From assembly GCF_018199995.1 (NCBI RefSeq), contig NZ_CP073578.1, forward strand, positions 558,001 through 622,000: a DNA stretch of 64,000 nucleotides, in the 5' to 3' direction. Below the pieces are notes generated by a model, which searched no databases, was not told the DNA's origin, and saw nothing but the letters and a program-made list of their open reading frames with translations. Of the stretch, positions 1 to 9,728 are shown piece after piece. Numbering within the stretch: position 1 is the first letter of the stretch; each line of letters opens with the position of its first letter. Made by a program: the position numbers and the translations under genes. The DNA is from Photobacterium sp. GJ3 (lineage in GTDB: Bacteria > Pseudomonadota > Gammaproteobacteria > Enterobacterales > Vibrionaceae).

Positions 1-1791
1 GGCACTGTCCCAGCGGCTGTTTTCCGACAGCGTGGTCAGCATCCGGTCATTCCGGGAATGGATCTCGAAATGCTCGGTTGTCAGTTCAGCCCAGTCGAAC
101 GCTTTGCTTTCCAGCGCGGCCTGAAAGGCTGCATCACTCATCCCCGGTTGCCAGTAAGGATGTTGCGCCACCTGACGGAAAGAGAACGTCATCGGGGTGC
201 CCAGATCGGAGAAACCGATCTGAACCGGCCCCCCGTAAGGTGAGGTCAGGGTGATGGTTTCACCGGCCTGAATTGTCACCGGGCTGGACTGCAGATATTT
301 CGGCCGGTGATAGCCGTTGGCTGGCGTCATTGGCTTGGTTGACGTGGCGCGCTGGGTATTGATGAACACCGTCGCAGCCACGCCGGTGTGATTGTCGGTT
401 CGCGTCACGGTAAACCGCTGGCCGGGCAGGGCATAGACACCGGCAGCCCGCCACGGACGACGGCTGGTCAGGCGGACCGTTTTGCTGATTGGCGTGACAT
501 GGCTGAAATTCGTCCGGCTGAAGTTGCCCAGATCTGACTGTACCGGATTGATCTGACGCGAGTAATAGGTCAGATGATCAGCAAAATAGCTTTTCAGAAA
601 CGGGACCGTTGCCGTAGTGTTTTTCGACATCGGGAACTGCACCTGCTGACGGTACTGGTCGGCCAGCAGGATCAGGTGTTTCTCCAACGGATACGCCTGC
701 GGCAGCGCAAAGATATCTGTACCGCTGGCATCGACTTGCCGCACGATTTGGCGCAGCGATGTCACGGGCGTCAGGAATTCCTGTTCAAAGGCCGTGATAT
801 TTGAACAGCTCTGATTGTCGTCTTCACAATCCTGGATGCGGAAACTGAAATCATGGTTGCTGAAGTGCTGGATCAGCCCGGCGATCCCAGACAGAACATC
901 GGTACTTTGCCGCATGTCTACTGCGGATGCCCAACTGGCTTTGTCCTGCGCAAAATAGTTCCCGGCACCTCCGACCGCTTGTGTCTGCACACCGAAGTAA
1001 CTCAGGATCAGGTTGGTGTCCGGGGTTGAGTTCCAGCTGTTGGTATGGACATACAACAACGGCTGTTTACGGGCTGCCACACTGTCCAGCGCGGCGGCAA
1101 CGGATGCCTGACTGAACGGGTTGCTGGTTCCGGTAATCACTAGATCCGCCGATGACAGACAGTCAGCCAGTCGAGCCTCATCCGTACACAGGGAAAACGT
1201 CATTTGCGGGTAGCGGCTTTGTAACCAGCGCTTCGACTGTTCGGAATGACTGTTGCTGATCAGCATCAAAGCCACATGCGGATTTGCCGGGCGGGACGAC
1301 AGTAACCAGTCTGTGACTTTGTTCATCTGGGGCGCAAATGCGCTGTGTTCACCTGCATTCAGTTCGCGCAGGATATTGGTGCCGAAGGCTGCACTGCGCC
1401 GGCCATCCTGTTCACTCAGGGTGGCCAGCAGATTGCCTTTCACACCGCTGAGCAGCGCCTGCGCACTGGTCAGATATTGCAGCGTGAAAAAACGGGAGTG
1501 TTGTCCCGGATCATATTCAATGCGATCGTGACCGAAAATCTGGGCCTGAATTTCGCGCTGGCGGTGTTGTTCTGTTGCGATCAGGCTCGAAATCCGCTGT
1601 TCCAGCACAGATGATTCTGTGGGTAAAAGCCGGGGATCGCCTGCTTTGACCGCCCGTTGAATGGCATCTGAGGACTGGCTGTTGCCTGCATCACTGCTGC
1701 CGGAGTTACCGGCTGTTTGATTGCTGCTGTCTGAGCCACCGCCGCATGCTGTGAGCGATAAACAGAGCAGAAAAAGACTGAATGGTTTCAT
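1..1791 (-). CDS. ImpA/AcfD-family metalloprotease lipoprotein, partial
   Basis: This is an open frame of 597 codons on the minus strand that runs off the left edge, so the C-terminus is missing. It starts with a lipoprotein signal peptide: hydrophobic SLFLLCLSL followed by the lipobox LTAC with Cys16, then a Gly/Ser/Asn-rich linker. The rest resembles the N-terminal half of the ImpA (immunomodulating metalloprotease) and AcfD/SslE group, with stretches such as HDRIEYDPGQHSRFFTLQ and LLYVHTNSWNSTPDT. Family members are surface or secreted proteases that cut glycosylated or mucin-like proteins. The M60/HExxH catalytic part would lie to the left and cannot be checked. It is transcribed away from the tatD block. 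The family call is from recognised sequence; the substrate is inference. Confidence 0.8.
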   Translation of the reverse strand, partial: MKPFSLFLLCLSLTACGGGSDSSNQTAGNSGSSDAGNSQSSDAIQRAVKAGDPRLLPTESSVLEQRISSLIATEQHRQREIQAQIFGHDRIEYDPGQHSRFFTLQYLTSAQALLSGVKGNLLATLSEQDGRRSAAFGTNILRELNAGEHSAFAPQMNKVTDWLLSSRPANPHVALMLISNSHSEQSKRWLQSRYPQMTFSLCTDEARLADCLSSADLVITGTSNPFSQASVAAALDSVAARKQPLLYVHTNSWNSTPDTNLILSYFGVQTQAVGGAGNYFAQDKASWASAVDMRQSTDVLSGIAGLIQHFSNHDFSFRIQDCEDDNQSCSNITAFEQEFLTPVTSLRQIVRQVDASGTDIFALPQAYPLEKHLILLADQYRQQVQFPMSKNTTATVPFLKSYFADHLTYYSRQINPVQSDLGNFSRTNFSHVTPISKTVRLTSRRPWRAAGVYALPGQRFTVTRTDNHTGVAATVFINTQRATSTKPMTPANGYHRPKYLQSSPVTIQAGETITLTSPYGGPVQIGFSDLGTPMTFSFRQVAQHPYWQPGMSDAAFQAALESKAFDWAELTTEHFEIHSRNDRMLTTLSENSRWDSA

Positions 1792-2009
1792 GGGACAGTG
1801 TCTGTTATGAGTTTTATATCGTTAATAACATAAACGACAGATTTGAATGTGAAATGCGGGAAAAACTGGCATCCAGTGTGAAAAAAATGTCAGGGTTGTC
1901 TGTGTCCACGATGCTGTATCTCTGAGCGGGGACGAGTCGGAAATGGGGATAGGATTCCACCCCAAATCCTGAAATAATCCGGACAGATGAAAATGAACAG
2001 GATTCCCGC

Positions 2010-2204
2010 ATGCTGAAACACATCCGAGTCTGGGTCGCGCGTTATGATGCCTGGTGTGAGCGAATGGGTTTTGTCCCAGAAAACCGCCGTTGTTGTGCGC
2101 CGATCCGCTATGATGAAGAGGATGCCCGCCATCCGGCAAACCGGGCAGCCCGACGTCAGGCGACCCAGCCAACAGAGGACGAACAGGCCCGTGCACTTGA
2201 TTGA
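2010..2204 (+). CDS. small conserved protein, possibly DUF5363 type
   Basis: This 64-aa protein has no signal peptide or membrane segment. Its N-terminus is basic and aromatic (MLKHIRVWVARYDAWCERMG), followed by PENRRCCAP and an acidic, Gln-rich tail. It looks like the small Vibrionaceae/Pasteurellaceae proteins grouped as DUF5363, but that is memory and not a search. An AGGATT sequence sits just upstream of the ATG. The gene ends inside the start of the TatD hydrolase, overlapping it by 14 bases, which suggests translational coupling. Function is unknown. Confidence 0.55.
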   Translation: MLKHIRVWVARYDAWCERMGFVPENRRCCAPIRYDEEDARHPANRAARRQATQPTEDEQARALD

Positions 2205-2988
2205 CAGTCATTGTCATTTTGACTTTGCGCCTTTTTCGCAGGCCCCGGCGGCTTACCTGAGAGATGCGCAGCGGGCGGGTGTCAGTGATATTGTCATCCC
2301 GTCTGTCGGTGAGAAGAACTGGCAACGCATTCAGGTAATGTGTGAGCAGCAGTCGCCGGAAACACAACCTGCCCTTTATTATGCACTGGGAATGCATCCT
2401 TTTTTTGCTGCAGAGCATACTCCGGCAACACTCAGCCGGTTGGAACAGGCATTAGCTCAGGCCGGACCCCGCTGTGTTGCAGTGGGTGAATGTGGACTGG
2501 ATTTTGCCATTGCGGATGCTGATCGCGCCCAGCAAATCGAGTGGCTCTCGGCACAATTGTCGCTGGCCAATCAGTTCAACCTGCCGGTGATTTTGCACTG
2601 CCGAAAAGCATTTCCAGAAATAGTGACCTGCCTCAAATCCTGCCCGCCAATTCGGGGAGGCATCTATCATGCTTTCAGCGGGAGTTTGCAGCAAGCCCAT
2701 CAACTTCTTGATCTGGGTATCAAAATTGGCGTAGGTGGTACGATCACCTATCGCAGAGCAAACAAAACTCGCACTACAATAGCTCAGTTGCCACTTGATG
2801 CACTGTTACTGGAAACGGATGCGCCAGATATGCCACTGGCGGGTTTTCAGGGAGAGCCGAATCGCCCCGACAGAGTGGCTTTGGTTTGTGAAGCGCTGGC
2901 CGAACTTCGGTCGGAATCTGCTGCTGACTTATCCCGGGCTACTAGCAAAAATGCCTGTGAATTGTTTGCACTGCCTTCTCAAAAATGA
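2191..2988 (+). CDS. TatD family metal-dependent hydrolase (YjjV-like)
   Basis: TatD proteins are metal-dependent nucleases with a TIM-barrel fold. The GTG at 2191 is preferred over the upstream ATG at 2044 because the family begins right at the metal-binding motif: VHLIDSHCHFDF gives the HxH pair. The longer frame would add 49 residues that overlap the small gene in another frame. Other family signatures are GECGLDF, ILHCRKAF, YHAFSGS and LLETDAPDMP, which contains the late metal-binding Asp. The length is 265 aa, close to E. coli YjjV. A promoter shared with the small upstream gene is likely. Confidence 0.88.
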   Translation: MHLIDSHCHFDFAPFSQAPAAYLRDAQRAGVSDIVIPSVGEKNWQRIQVMCEQQSPETQPALYYALGMHPFFAAEHTPATLSRLEQALAQAGPRCVAVGECGLDFAIADADRAQQIEWLSAQLSLANQFNLPVILHCRKAFPEIVTCLKSCPPIRGGIYHAFSGSLQQAHQLLDLGIKIGVGGTITYRRANKTRTTIAQLPLDALLLETDAPDMPLAGFQGEPNRPDRVALVCEALAELRSESAADLSRATSKNACELFALPSQK

Positions 2989-3038
2989 AGATTCTGACAT
3001 TGATTTGGCTTTTTATTGTGCATCAAGTAGAACTTTCG

Positions 3039-3106
3039 TGTGATCAATATCACACTTGATGTTCAACTTTCACTCGGTTGCCAACCAAAGTGTGACGTGT
3101 GCATTA
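3039..3106 (+). promoter_or_regulatory. paired CRP sites with CytR-like spacer upstream of nupC
   Basis: Positions 3039-3054 read TGTGATCAATATCACA, a perfect TGTGA-N6-TCACA CRP site. A weaker site, TGTGACGTGTGCATTA (3091-3106), is centred exactly 52 bp downstream. The predicted start point near 3140 puts the two centres at about -93.5 and -41.5. This matches the CRP pair of E. coli deoP2 and other CytR-regulated nucleoside promoters. Between the sites, GGTTGCCAACC (3076-3086) is an inverted repeat with a GTTGC core like CytR half-sites. Site assignment comes from the sequence; CytR binding is inferred. Confidence 0.7.
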
Positions 3107-3133
3107 CATGCTGTTAGTTGCCATGCGTATAAT
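3104..3133 (+). promoter_or_regulatory. nupC sigma-70 promoter
   Basis: There is a perfect -10 TATAAT at 3128-3133. A weak -35 TTACAT lies at 3104-3109, 18 bp upstream, as expected for a CRP-dependent class II promoter. The leader to the nupC ATG would be about 60 bases. Confidence 0.6.
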
Positions 3134-3199
3134 GCGCCCGACTCCTTGAGAGCCGAATTGTCGAGACGCCAAAATTTAACTATAGGGATGCCATAAACT

Positions 3200-4489
3200 A
3201 TGAGCCTGTTTATGAGCCTGGTTGGGATGGTTGTGCTGCTGCTGGTAGCCGTGCTGCTGTCTGATAACCGCAAAGCAATTAATTTACGTACTGTTGGTGG
3301 CGCGTTTGCCATTCAATTCTTCTTTGGTGCATTCGTGCTGTATGTACCTGTCGGTCGTGATGTGCTGTACGGTGCATCGCAGTTCGTTGCCAATGTTATC
3401 GGATATGGTGATCAGGGGATTTCCTTCCTGTTCGGCGGTCTGGTTTCAGGTAAAATGTTCGAAGTATTCGGTGGCGGCGGTTTCGTCTTCGCTCTGAAAG
3501 TACTGCCGGTCATCGTGTTCTTCTCAGCGCTGATCAGCGTGCTGTACTACCTGGGTATCATGCAGTTTGTCATCAACATTCTGGGTGGTGCACTGCAAAA
3601 AGCACTGGGAACGTCCCGTGCCGAATCCATGTCTGCAACAGCAAACATTTTCGTCGGTCAGACTGAAGCACCACTGGTTGTGCGTCCGTTTGTACCGAAG
3701 ATGACTCAGTCTGAGCTGTTTGCGGTCATGTGTGGTGGTCTGGCCTCTGTTGCCGGTGGTGTACTGGCCGGTTACGCGTCGATGGGTGTTCCGCTGGAAT
3801 ATCTGATCGCTGCGTCGTTCATGGCAGCACCAGGTGGTCTGCTGTTTGCGAAAATCATCAAACCTGAAACAGAAACGCCTGTGGATCAATTGGGCGCAGA
3901 TAAAGATGATGAAGGTCACGATGACAAGCCTGCCAACGTGATTGATGCAGCGGCAGCGGGTGCATCTTCCGGTATGCAACTGGCCCTGAATGTGGGCGCG
4001 ATGCTGCTGGCGTTCATCGGTCTGATTGCGCTGATCAATGGTATCCTGGGTGGTATCGGTAGTTGGTTCGACATGCCTGAACTGACGCTGGAGCTGATCC
4101 TGGGTTACGTCTTCCAGCCGCTGGCTTTCCTGATTGGTGTGCCTTGGAATGAAGCACAGGTTGCCGGTTCTTTCATCGGTCAGAAAATTGTTGTGAATGA
4201 GTTCGTTGCTTACCTGAACTTCACGCCTTATCTGAAAGATGTGGCTGATGGCGGTCTGCTGGTTGCTGAAACGGGTGTCGCGATGTCTGAGAAGACCAAA
4301 GCGATTATCTCCTTCGCACTGTGTGGTTTCGCAAACCTGTCTTCGATTGCAATCCTGCTGGGTGGTCTGGGCGGTCTGGCACCAAGCCGTCGTCACGATA
4401 TCGCTCGCTTCGGTATGAAGGCCGTTGCAGCTGGTACGTTGTCGAACCTGATGTCTGCAACGATTGCTGGTCTGTTCCTGTCTCTGTAA
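3200..4489 (+). CDS. nupC: NupC-family concentrative nucleoside transporter
   Basis: This 429-aa integral inner-membrane protein is of the CNT family, which imports nucleosides with H+ or Na+. It has many hydrophobic segments and the family signatures [33 protein letters not shown] and [20 protein letters not shown] charged cytoplasmic stretch, [11 protein letters not shown], lies near residue 240. The length matches the family, about 400-425 aa. It precedes the deo catabolic genes, so uptake and breakdown of nucleosides are encoded together. The CRP/CytR-like promoter upstream suggests control by cAMP and by nucleosides. A strong terminator follows. Confidence 0.95.
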   Translation: MSLFMSLVGMVVLLLVAVLLSDNRKAINLRTVGGAFAIQFFFGAFVLYVPVGRDVLYGASQFVANVIGYGDQGISFLFGGLVSGKMFEVFGGGGFVFALKVLPVIVFFSALISVLYYLGIMQFVINILGGALQKALGTSRAESMSATANIFVGQTEAPLVVRPFVPKMTQSELFAVMCGGLASVAGGVLAGYASMGVPLEYLIAASFMAAPGGLLFAKIIKPETETPVDQLGADKDDEGHDDKPANVIDAAAAGASSGMQLALNVGAMLLAFIGLIALINGILGGIGSWFDMPELTLELILGYVFQPLAFLIGVPWNEAQVAGSFIGQKIVVNEFVAYLNFTPYLKDVADGGLLVAETGVAMSEKTKAIISFALCGFANLSSIAILLGGLGGLAPSRRHDIARFGMKAVAAGTLSNLMSATIAGLFLSL

Positions 4490-4515
4490 GACAGACACAG
4501 AACGCTTCATCTCTG

Positions 4516-4547
4516 AAACGCCGCGGCTGATTGCCGCGGCGTTTTTA
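4516..4547 (+). terminator. Rho-independent terminator after nupC
   Basis: AAACGCCGCGGC (4516-4527) pairs with GCCGCGGCGTTT (4533-4544) across the loop TGATT, and a T run follows. It separates nupC from the XapX gene. Confidence 0.9.
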
Positions 4548-4770
4548 TTGGTTTTGCCCTGAGCTCCGACCCGCTGAAGCCCCTGCCAACAGAATCAGTA
4601 ACTATCTGGTTTATTTTCGGAAAAAAGTCGAAAAAAGCCTACTCCCGGCCTTTCCTCTGCGGTATCAGACGCGCATCCTTAGAAGACACTTCATTGCCTT
4701 GGGTCTACACTCTGTGTGGGTTTATGGTGGGCGATTTGCAACGCGGCCACCGAATCAACAGGAGCAGGCA

Positions 4771-4944
4771 ATGTTTGAAGTCATGATCGCGCTGCTGGCT
4801 GGCGTCATTGTTGGTTTGCTGTTTTCCGCGCTCAAGCTGCCCATTCCGGCACCTCCGGTCTTATCGGGGGTGATGGGGATTGTGGGTGTGTTTTTAGGCG
4901 GGCAGTTGTATCAGTGGATCCTCGAGCGATTTTTTTCCGGATAA
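4771..4944 (+). CDS. XapX domain small membrane protein
   Basis: This 57-aa protein consists almost entirely of two hydrophobic segments: MIALLAGVIVGLLFSALKL, then a Pro-rich turn PIPAPP, then GVMGIVGVFLGGQLYQW. This is the pattern of the XapX domain, first noted beside xanthosine phosphorylase genes. The start at 4771 has an AGGAGCAGGCA ribosome site; a much longer frame from 4531 lacks any sign of being translated. It stands between a nucleoside transporter and deoCABD, so a link to nucleoside use is likely, but its biochemical role is unknown. Confidence 0.75.
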   Translation: MFEVMIALLAGVIVGLLFSALKLPIPAPPVLSGVMGIVGVFLGGQLYQWILERFFSG

Positions 4945-5341
4945 ATCGGACCTGTGCGGACAGAAACCGTCAAAGCACTGAAATCGCTCAGTCAAAGATT
5001 AGGGTCATTCAGTCAACACATTATCCACTCAGGGAAACGTTTGGGTGATGGTTTGGCTGATTTTCGCTTGGTAAGATGGCTGAGTAATGTCGCAGGGTGA
5101 TGAAACCTGCGTGAATGCATTCTGATATTTTTGTGAATTAGGATGTGTTTTGGATGGCTGGTAAGGGACTTAATTGCCCTTACGCGGTGAAAAGGATGTC
5201 AATCAGGTGCCGAAAGGCGAATCTGAGTCTTCACGGAGTCAAGTCCGCTTCTGTTTCTCTGTGGCTACAATCACCGATTGAACATCGGTCAGCCAGGCGC
5301 AAACAGGACACTTGGTAGAACAATTTCGACTGGAGAAAGTC
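4945..5341 (+). other. 397-bp upstream region of deoC with two hairpins
   Basis: No gene is visible here. The region should hold the deo promoter and leader. CGCAGG (5091-5096) pairs with CCTGCG (5106-5111). GTAAGGG (5161-5167) pairs with CCCTTAC (5177-5183). Neither has a T run. I found no perfect TGTGA-N6-TCACA site, unlike the nupC promoter. The spacing before deoC is unusually long, so a leader-based control is possible but unproven. Confidence 0.5.
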
Positions 5342-6115
5342 ATGAGCGATTTAAAAACTGCTGCACTGCGTGCGTTAAAACTGATGGATCTGACCACACT
5401 GAATGATGACGATACTGACGCCAAAGTCATTGCGCTGTGTAAGAACGCAAAAACGCCAGTGGGCAACACCGCTGCGATTTGTATTTATCCGCGTTTTATT
5501 CCGGTTGCGAAAAAGCAGCTGCGTGAGCAGGGCACTCCGGAAGTCCGCATTGCAACCGTGACTAACTTCCCGCACGGCAATGACGACATTGAGATCGCTG
5601 TGGCTGAAACCAAAGCGGCCGTTGCTTACGGTGCAGATGAAGTGGACGTGGTTTTCCCATACCGTGCCCTGATCGCGGGCAACGAAGACGTGGGCTTCGA
5701 GCTGGTGAAGCAGTGTAAAGCTGCCTGTGGCGATATCCTGCTGAAAGTGATCATCGAAACCGGTGAACTGAAAGATCCTGCCCTGATTCGTAAAGCGTCT
5801 GAAATCTCTATTCAGGCGGGTGCTGATTTCATCAAAACTTCGACCGGTAAAGTCCCTGTGAACGCGACCCCGGAATCCGCTGAGATTATGCTGACCGTGA
5901 TCAAAGACATGGGTGTGCAGGACAAAGTAGGCTTTAAACCAGCGGGTGGTGTGCGGACTGCAGAAGATGCGGCGCAATATCTGGCCATGGCTGATCGTAT
6001 TCTGGGCGCTGACTGGGCTGACAACATGCACTACCGTTTTGGTGCATCCAGCCTGCTGGCAAATCTGCTGCATACGCTGGGTGAAGGCGATAAAGCAGCG
6101 GAAGGCGGCTACTAA
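5342..6115 (+). CDS. deoC: deoxyribose-phosphate aldolase
   Basis: DeoC splits 2-deoxyribose-5-phosphate into glyceraldehyde-3-phosphate and acetaldehyde, the last step of deoxynucleoside breakdown. The 257-aa product begins [20 protein letters not shown] and is nearly collinear with the E. coli enzyme. The Schiff-base lysine lies in [15 protein letters not shown]. The ATG at 5342, with GGAGAAAG upstream, is preferred over an in-frame TTG at 5312. It is the first gene of the deo operon. Confidence 0.97.
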   Translation: MSDLKTAALRALKLMDLTTLNDDDTDAKVIALCKNAKTPVGNTAAICIYPRFIPVAKKQLREQGTPEVRIATVTNFPHGNDDIEIAVAETKAAVAYGADEVDVVFPYRALIAGNEDVGFELVKQCKAACGDILLKVIIETGELKDPALIRKASEISIQAGADFIKTSTGKVPVNATPESAEIMLTVIKDMGVQDKVGFKPAGGVRTAEDAAQYLAMADRILGADWADNMHYRFGASSLLANLLHTLGEGDKAAEGGY

Positions 6116-6144
6116 GTCTTTCCGAGATCCTTACGGATACTGGT

Positions 6145-6175
6145 CTGCAGCAGTCGGTTTTCCTGACTGCTGCAG
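6145..6175 (+). other. deoC-deoA intercistronic hairpin
   Basis: CTGCAGCAGTC (6145-6155) and GACTGCTGCAG (6165-6175) form a perfect 11-bp stem with a 9-base loop. No T run follows, so it looks like an mRNA-processing or stability element rather than a terminator. Confidence 0.65.
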
Positions 6176-6265
6176 GAAACAGCCCAATACAGGGAAGGGC
6201 AGTGCTCGTCCGCCGAGCTGCTGATGAAGCGCTAGTGCCGCTCCCAAGCCAAGTCGAGGCACCTT

Positions 6266-7597
6266 ATGTACTTACCTCAGGAAATCATCCGCAAAAAACG
6301 TGATAACATCGCGCTGACCCAAGAAGAAATTAACTTTTTTATTCAAGGCATTGCCAAAGATCAGGTGTCTGAAGGCCAGATCGCAGCCTTTGCAATGGCA
6401 GTGTACTTCAATGACATGACCATGGACGAGCGTGTGGCACTGACTTGTGCGATGCGCGATTCAGGCATGGTGCTGAACTGGGACCACATGAACTTCGGTG
6501 GCCCGATTGTCGACAAACACTCCACCGGTGGTGTGGGTGATGTGACCTCGCTGATGCTCGGCCCGATGGTGGCCGCATGTGGCGGCTTTGTTCCGATGAT
6601 CTCTGGTCGTGGCCTGGGCCATACCGGCGGCACACTGGATAAGCTGGAATCCATTCCGGGTTATAACATCATGCCGTCGAACGACGTATTTGGTCAGGTC
6701 ACTCAATCTGCAGGTGTGGCGATTATCGGCCAGACCGGCGATCTGGCACCAGCCGACAAGCGCGTGTATGCAACGCGCGATATTACCGCGACAGTCGATA
6801 ATATTTCACTGATCACCGCATCGATTCTGTCGAAGAAGCTGGCTGCTGGGCTTGAGTCGCTGGTGATGGACGTCAAAGTGGGCTCCGGCGCATTTATGCC
6901 GACTTATGAAGCTTCGGAAGAACTGGCGAAGTCGATTGTAGCTGTCGCCAACGGTGCGGGCACCAAAACTACAGCGCTGCTGACGGATATGAATCAGGTG
7001 CTGGCATCCAGTGCTGGTAATGCGGTGGAAGTGCGCGAAGCCGTTCAGTTCCTGACCGGTGAATACCGCAATCCGCGTTTGTTTGAAGTCACGATGGCGT
7101 TGTGTGTCGACATGCTGCTGAATGCAGGTCTGGCTAAGGATGACCAAGAAGCGCGTACCAAACTGCAGGCGGTGCTGGATAACGGTTCGGCTGCTGAGCG
7201 CTTTGGCAAGATGGTCCACGGACTGGGTGGTCCGGCTGACTTGATTGAAAACTACAACAACTATCTGGCGACTGCCGAAATCGTGAAGCCTGTTTTTGCG
7301 ACGCAGAGCGGTTTTGCTGGTGCGATGGATACCCGTGCACTGGGCATGGCTGTGGTGAGCATGGGCGGTGGTCGTAAAGTGGCAACCGATACGATTGATT
7401 ACGCTGTGGGTCTGACCGATATGATTCGTCTGGGTCAGTTCGCAGACAGTCAGACACCGCTGGCCGTGATCCATGCACGCAGCGAAGCACAGTGGCAGGA
7501 AGCAGCCCAGGCAGTCCGTCAGGCAATCACAATGACAGAACAGGCACCAGCGGCAACCCCTGAGGTTTACCGCCGTATCCGTGCTGAAGATGTTTAA
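6266..7597 (+). CDS. deoA: thymidine phosphorylase
   Basis: DeoA converts thymidine and phosphate to thymine and deoxyribose-1-phosphate. The 443-aa protein starts [13 protein letters not shown], as in the E. coli enzyme. It contains the phosphate-binding KHSTGGVGD loop (about residues 83-91) and the family signature [16 protein letters not shown]. Its length matches the roughly 440 aa of the family. It sits 150 bp after deoC, with a hairpin in the gap, and 12 bp before deoB. Confidence 0.97.
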   Translation: MYLPQEIIRKKRDNIALTQEEINFFIQGIAKDQVSEGQIAAFAMAVYFNDMTMDERVALTCAMRDSGMVLNWDHMNFGGPIVDKHSTGGVGDVTSLMLGPMVAACGGFVPMISGRGLGHTGGTLDKLESIPGYNIMPSNDVFGQVTQSAGVAIIGQTGDLAPADKRVYATRDITATVDNISLITASILSKKLAAGLESLVMDVKVGSGAFMPTYEASEELAKSIVAVANGAGTKTTALLTDMNQVLASSAGNAVEVREAVQFLTGEYRNPRLFEVTMALCVDMLLNAGLAKDDQEARTKLQAVLDNGSAAERFGKMVHGLGGPADLIENYNNYLATAEIVKPVFATQSGFAGAMDTRALGMAVVSMGGGRKVATDTIDYAVGLTDMIRLGQFADSQTPLAVIHARSEAQWQEAAQAVRQAITMTEQAPAATPEVYRRIRAEDV

Positions 7598-7609
7598 ATT
7601 GGAGCAATG

Positions 7610-8830
7610 ATGAAAAGAGCAATTATCCTGGTACTCGACTCGTTTGGTCTGGGCGCAACCGAAGATGCGCACAAATTTGGAGATGTCGGCTCAAATACCA
7701 TGGGTCATATCGCCAAAGCCTGTGCGGAAGGTCGTGCTGACAACGCTAATCGCAGTGGCTTGCTGAATCTGCCGAACCTGACCCGTCTGGGGCTGGGGAA
7801 AGCGGCGGAAGAGTCCTGCGGTGAGTTTCCTGCAGGTCTGGACCCACTGGCTGAAATCACCGGTGCCTATGGCCATGCTGCAGAGATTTCTTCAGGCAAA
7901 GACACACCGTCCGGCCACTGGGAAATCGCAGGTGTGCCTGTTCTGTTTGACTGGGGTTACTTTACTGACACCAGCAACAGCTTCCCGCAGGAACTGCTGG
8001 ATCGCATCGTGGCGCGGGCCAAGCTGCCGGGTTATCTGGGTAATTGCCACGCATCCGGCACACAAGTGCTGGATGATCTGGGTGAAGAACATATGAAAAC
8101 CGGCAAGCCGATTTTCTACACCTCTGCGGACTCTGTGTTCCAGATTGCCTGCCATGAAGAAACCTATGGTCTGGATAACCTGCTGGAATTGTGTCAGATC
8201 GTGCGTGAAGAACTGGAAGACTACAATATTGGCCGCGTGATCGCCCGTCCGTTTATCGGTCCGGCGAAAGGCCAGTTTGAGCGCACCGGCAACCGTCGCG
8301 ATCTGTCGATTGAGCCACCTGCAGCCACCGTGTTGCAAAAGCTGGTGGACGAGCAGCAGGGCCAGGTAGTGTCTGTCGGTAAGATTGCCGATATTTACGC
8401 TCACTGCGGCATCACCCGTAAAGTGAAAGCCACAGGCCTGGAAGCGCTGTTTAATGCCACGCTGGCTGAAATGGACACTGCGGGTGATAAGACGATTGTT
8501 TTCACCAACTTTGTCGACTTCGATTCTGCCTATGGTCATCGTCGTGACGTTGCCGGCTACGCCGCAGCGCTGGAATATTTCGACCGTCGTCTGCCGGAGC
8601 TGCTGGCGCAGTTGAAAGAAGACGATGTGCTGATTATCACGGCGGACCATGGCTGCGATCCAACCTGGCCGGGCACAGACCACACCCGCGAACACATTCC
8701 TGTGCTGGTGAGCGGTCCGAAAATTCCGGCTGGCTCTCTGGGACGTCGTGAAACGTTCGCCGATATCGGTCAGAGTCTGGCAAGCTACTTTGGTACGTCT
8801 GCCATGGATCACGGGACTTCTTTCCTGTAA
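7610..8830 (+). CDS. deoB: phosphopentomutase
   Basis: DeoB interconverts ribose/deoxyribose 1- and 5-phosphates, linking the phosphorylases DeoA and DeoD to DeoC. The product, about 406 aa, starts [20 protein letters not shown], with the metal-binding Asp in VLDSFG. Late metal-site motifs are [20 protein letters not shown]. Two ATGs stand in tandem (7607 and 7610). The second gives the better distance to GGAG and the usual family N-terminus. The gene follows deoA by 12 bp. Confidence 0.96.
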   Translation: MKRAIILVLDSFGLGATEDAHKFGDVGSNTMGHIAKACAEGRADNANRSGLLNLPNLTRLGLGKAAEESCGEFPAGLDPLAEITGAYGHAAEISSGKDTPSGHWEIAGVPVLFDWGYFTDTSNSFPQELLDRIVARAKLPGYLGNCHASGTQVLDDLGEEHMKTGKPIFYTSADSVFQIACHEETYGLDNLLELCQIVREELEDYNIGRVIARPFIGPAKGQFERTGNRRDLSIEPPAATVLQKLVDEQQGQVVSVGKIADIYAHCGITRKVKATGLEALFNATLAEMDTAGDKTIVFTNFVDFDSAYGHRRDVAGYAAALEYFDRRLPELLAQLKEDDVLIITADHGCDPTWPGTDHTREHIPVLVSGPKIPAGSLGRRETFADIGQSLASYFGTSAMDHGTSFL

Positions 8831-8871
8831 CCGCGCGACCAGGCGGTGAAGTCTGACGCTGAATGCGCAAT

Positions 8872-8899
8872 GTGCCCTGTCCGGAGACAGGCAGGGCAC
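8872..8899 (+). other. deoB-deoD intercistronic hairpin with two alternative folds
   Basis: GTGCCCTG (8872-8879) can pair with CAGGGCAC (8892-8899). Alternatively CCTGTC (8876-8881) pairs with GACAGG (8886-8891) around a CGGA loop. No T run follows. It lies 27 bases before deoD and could set deoD mRNA level or stability. Confidence 0.6.
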
Positions 8900-8925
8900 C
8901 TCAACAATGATTAAGGAGCGAACAG

Positions 8926-9651
8926 ATGGCTACTCCACATATTAATGCCGAAATGGGTGATTTTGCGGATGTTGTCCTGATGCCGGGGGATCCCCTGCGC
9001 GCTAAATTTATTGCCGATACATTTCTGCAAGATGTGAAAGAAGTGTGTAACGTCCGCAATATGTTTGGCTATACCGGGACTTACAAAGGCCGCAAAATCT
9101 CTGTGATGGGCCATGGTATGGGCATTCCGTCCTGTTCTATTTATGCCACAGAGCTGGTGAAAGATTTCGGTGTGAAGAAGATCATCCGGGTCGGCAGCTG
9201 CGGCGCAGTGCGTGATGACGTGCACCTGCGTGATGTGGTGATTGGCATGGGTGCGTCCACCGATTCAAAAGTGAACCGTATCCGCTTCGGTGGCCATGAT
9301 TTCGCGGCGATTGCGGATTACGGCATGGTGCAGAACGCGGTTGAAGCGGCCAAAGCTAAAGGCATCAAAGTGAAAGTCGGGAACCTGTTCTCGGCGGATC
9401 TGTTCTACAACCCGGATTTCGACTTTTTCAAAACCATGGACAAGTACGGCATCCTGGGTGTTGAAATGGAAGCGGCGGGTATCTATGGTGTGGCTGCAGA
9501 GTTTGGTGCCAAGGCCCTGACAATCTGTACCGTGTCCGATCATATCCTGCGTGGCGAAGCGACGACCTCAGATGAGCGTCAGACCACGTTCCTGGAAATG
9601 ATGGAAATCGCACTGGAATCTGTGTTGCTGGGCGACAAAGACGCAGCATAA
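8926..9651 (+). CDS. deoD: purine nucleoside phosphorylase (DeoD type)
   Basis: This enzyme phosphorolyses purine (deoxy)ribonucleosides to base plus (deoxy)ribose-1-phosphate. The 241-aa protein opens [30 protein letters not shown], typical of hexameric bacterial PNPs. GSCGAV and [11 protein letters not shown] are the phosphate- and ribose-binding regions, and SDHIL carries the catalytic Asp. AAGGAG precedes the start. It is the last gene of deoCABD and a strong terminator follows. Confidence 0.97.
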   Translation: MATPHINAEMGDFADVVLMPGDPLRAKFIADTFLQDVKEVCNVRNMFGYTGTYKGRKISVMGHGMGIPSCSIYATELVKDFGVKKIIRVGSCGAVRDDVHLRDVVIGMGASTDSKVNRIRFGGHDFAAIADYGMVQNAVEAAKAKGIKVKVGNLFSADLFYNPDFDFFKTMDKYGILGVEMEAAGIYGVAAEFGAKALTICTVSDHILRGEATTSDERQTTFLEMMEIALESVLLGDKDAA

Positions 9652-9676
9652 ATTCAAATCGTTCACCCTTGAACGT

Positions 9677-9704
9677 AAAGACGACCCGCGGGTCGTCTTT
9701 TTTG
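9677..9704 (+). terminator. Rho-independent terminator of the deo operon
   Basis: AAAGACGACCC (9677-9687) pairs with GGGTCGTCTTT (9690-9700), and further T residues follow. It lies between deoD and the convergent ytjB gene and may act from both sides. Confidence 0.9.
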
Positions 9705-9728
9705 TGGCTGTGAGGCAGGGTCGGCAGC

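Noticed and set aside
3091..3106. Second perfect CRP site
   Set aside because: The right half (CATTA) is degenerate, so it is listed only as the weak member of a pair supported by spacing.
4531..4770. 80-codon N-terminal extension of the XapX gene
   Set aside because: The start has no ribosome site, overlaps the nupC terminator, and the family protein is only about 57 aa.
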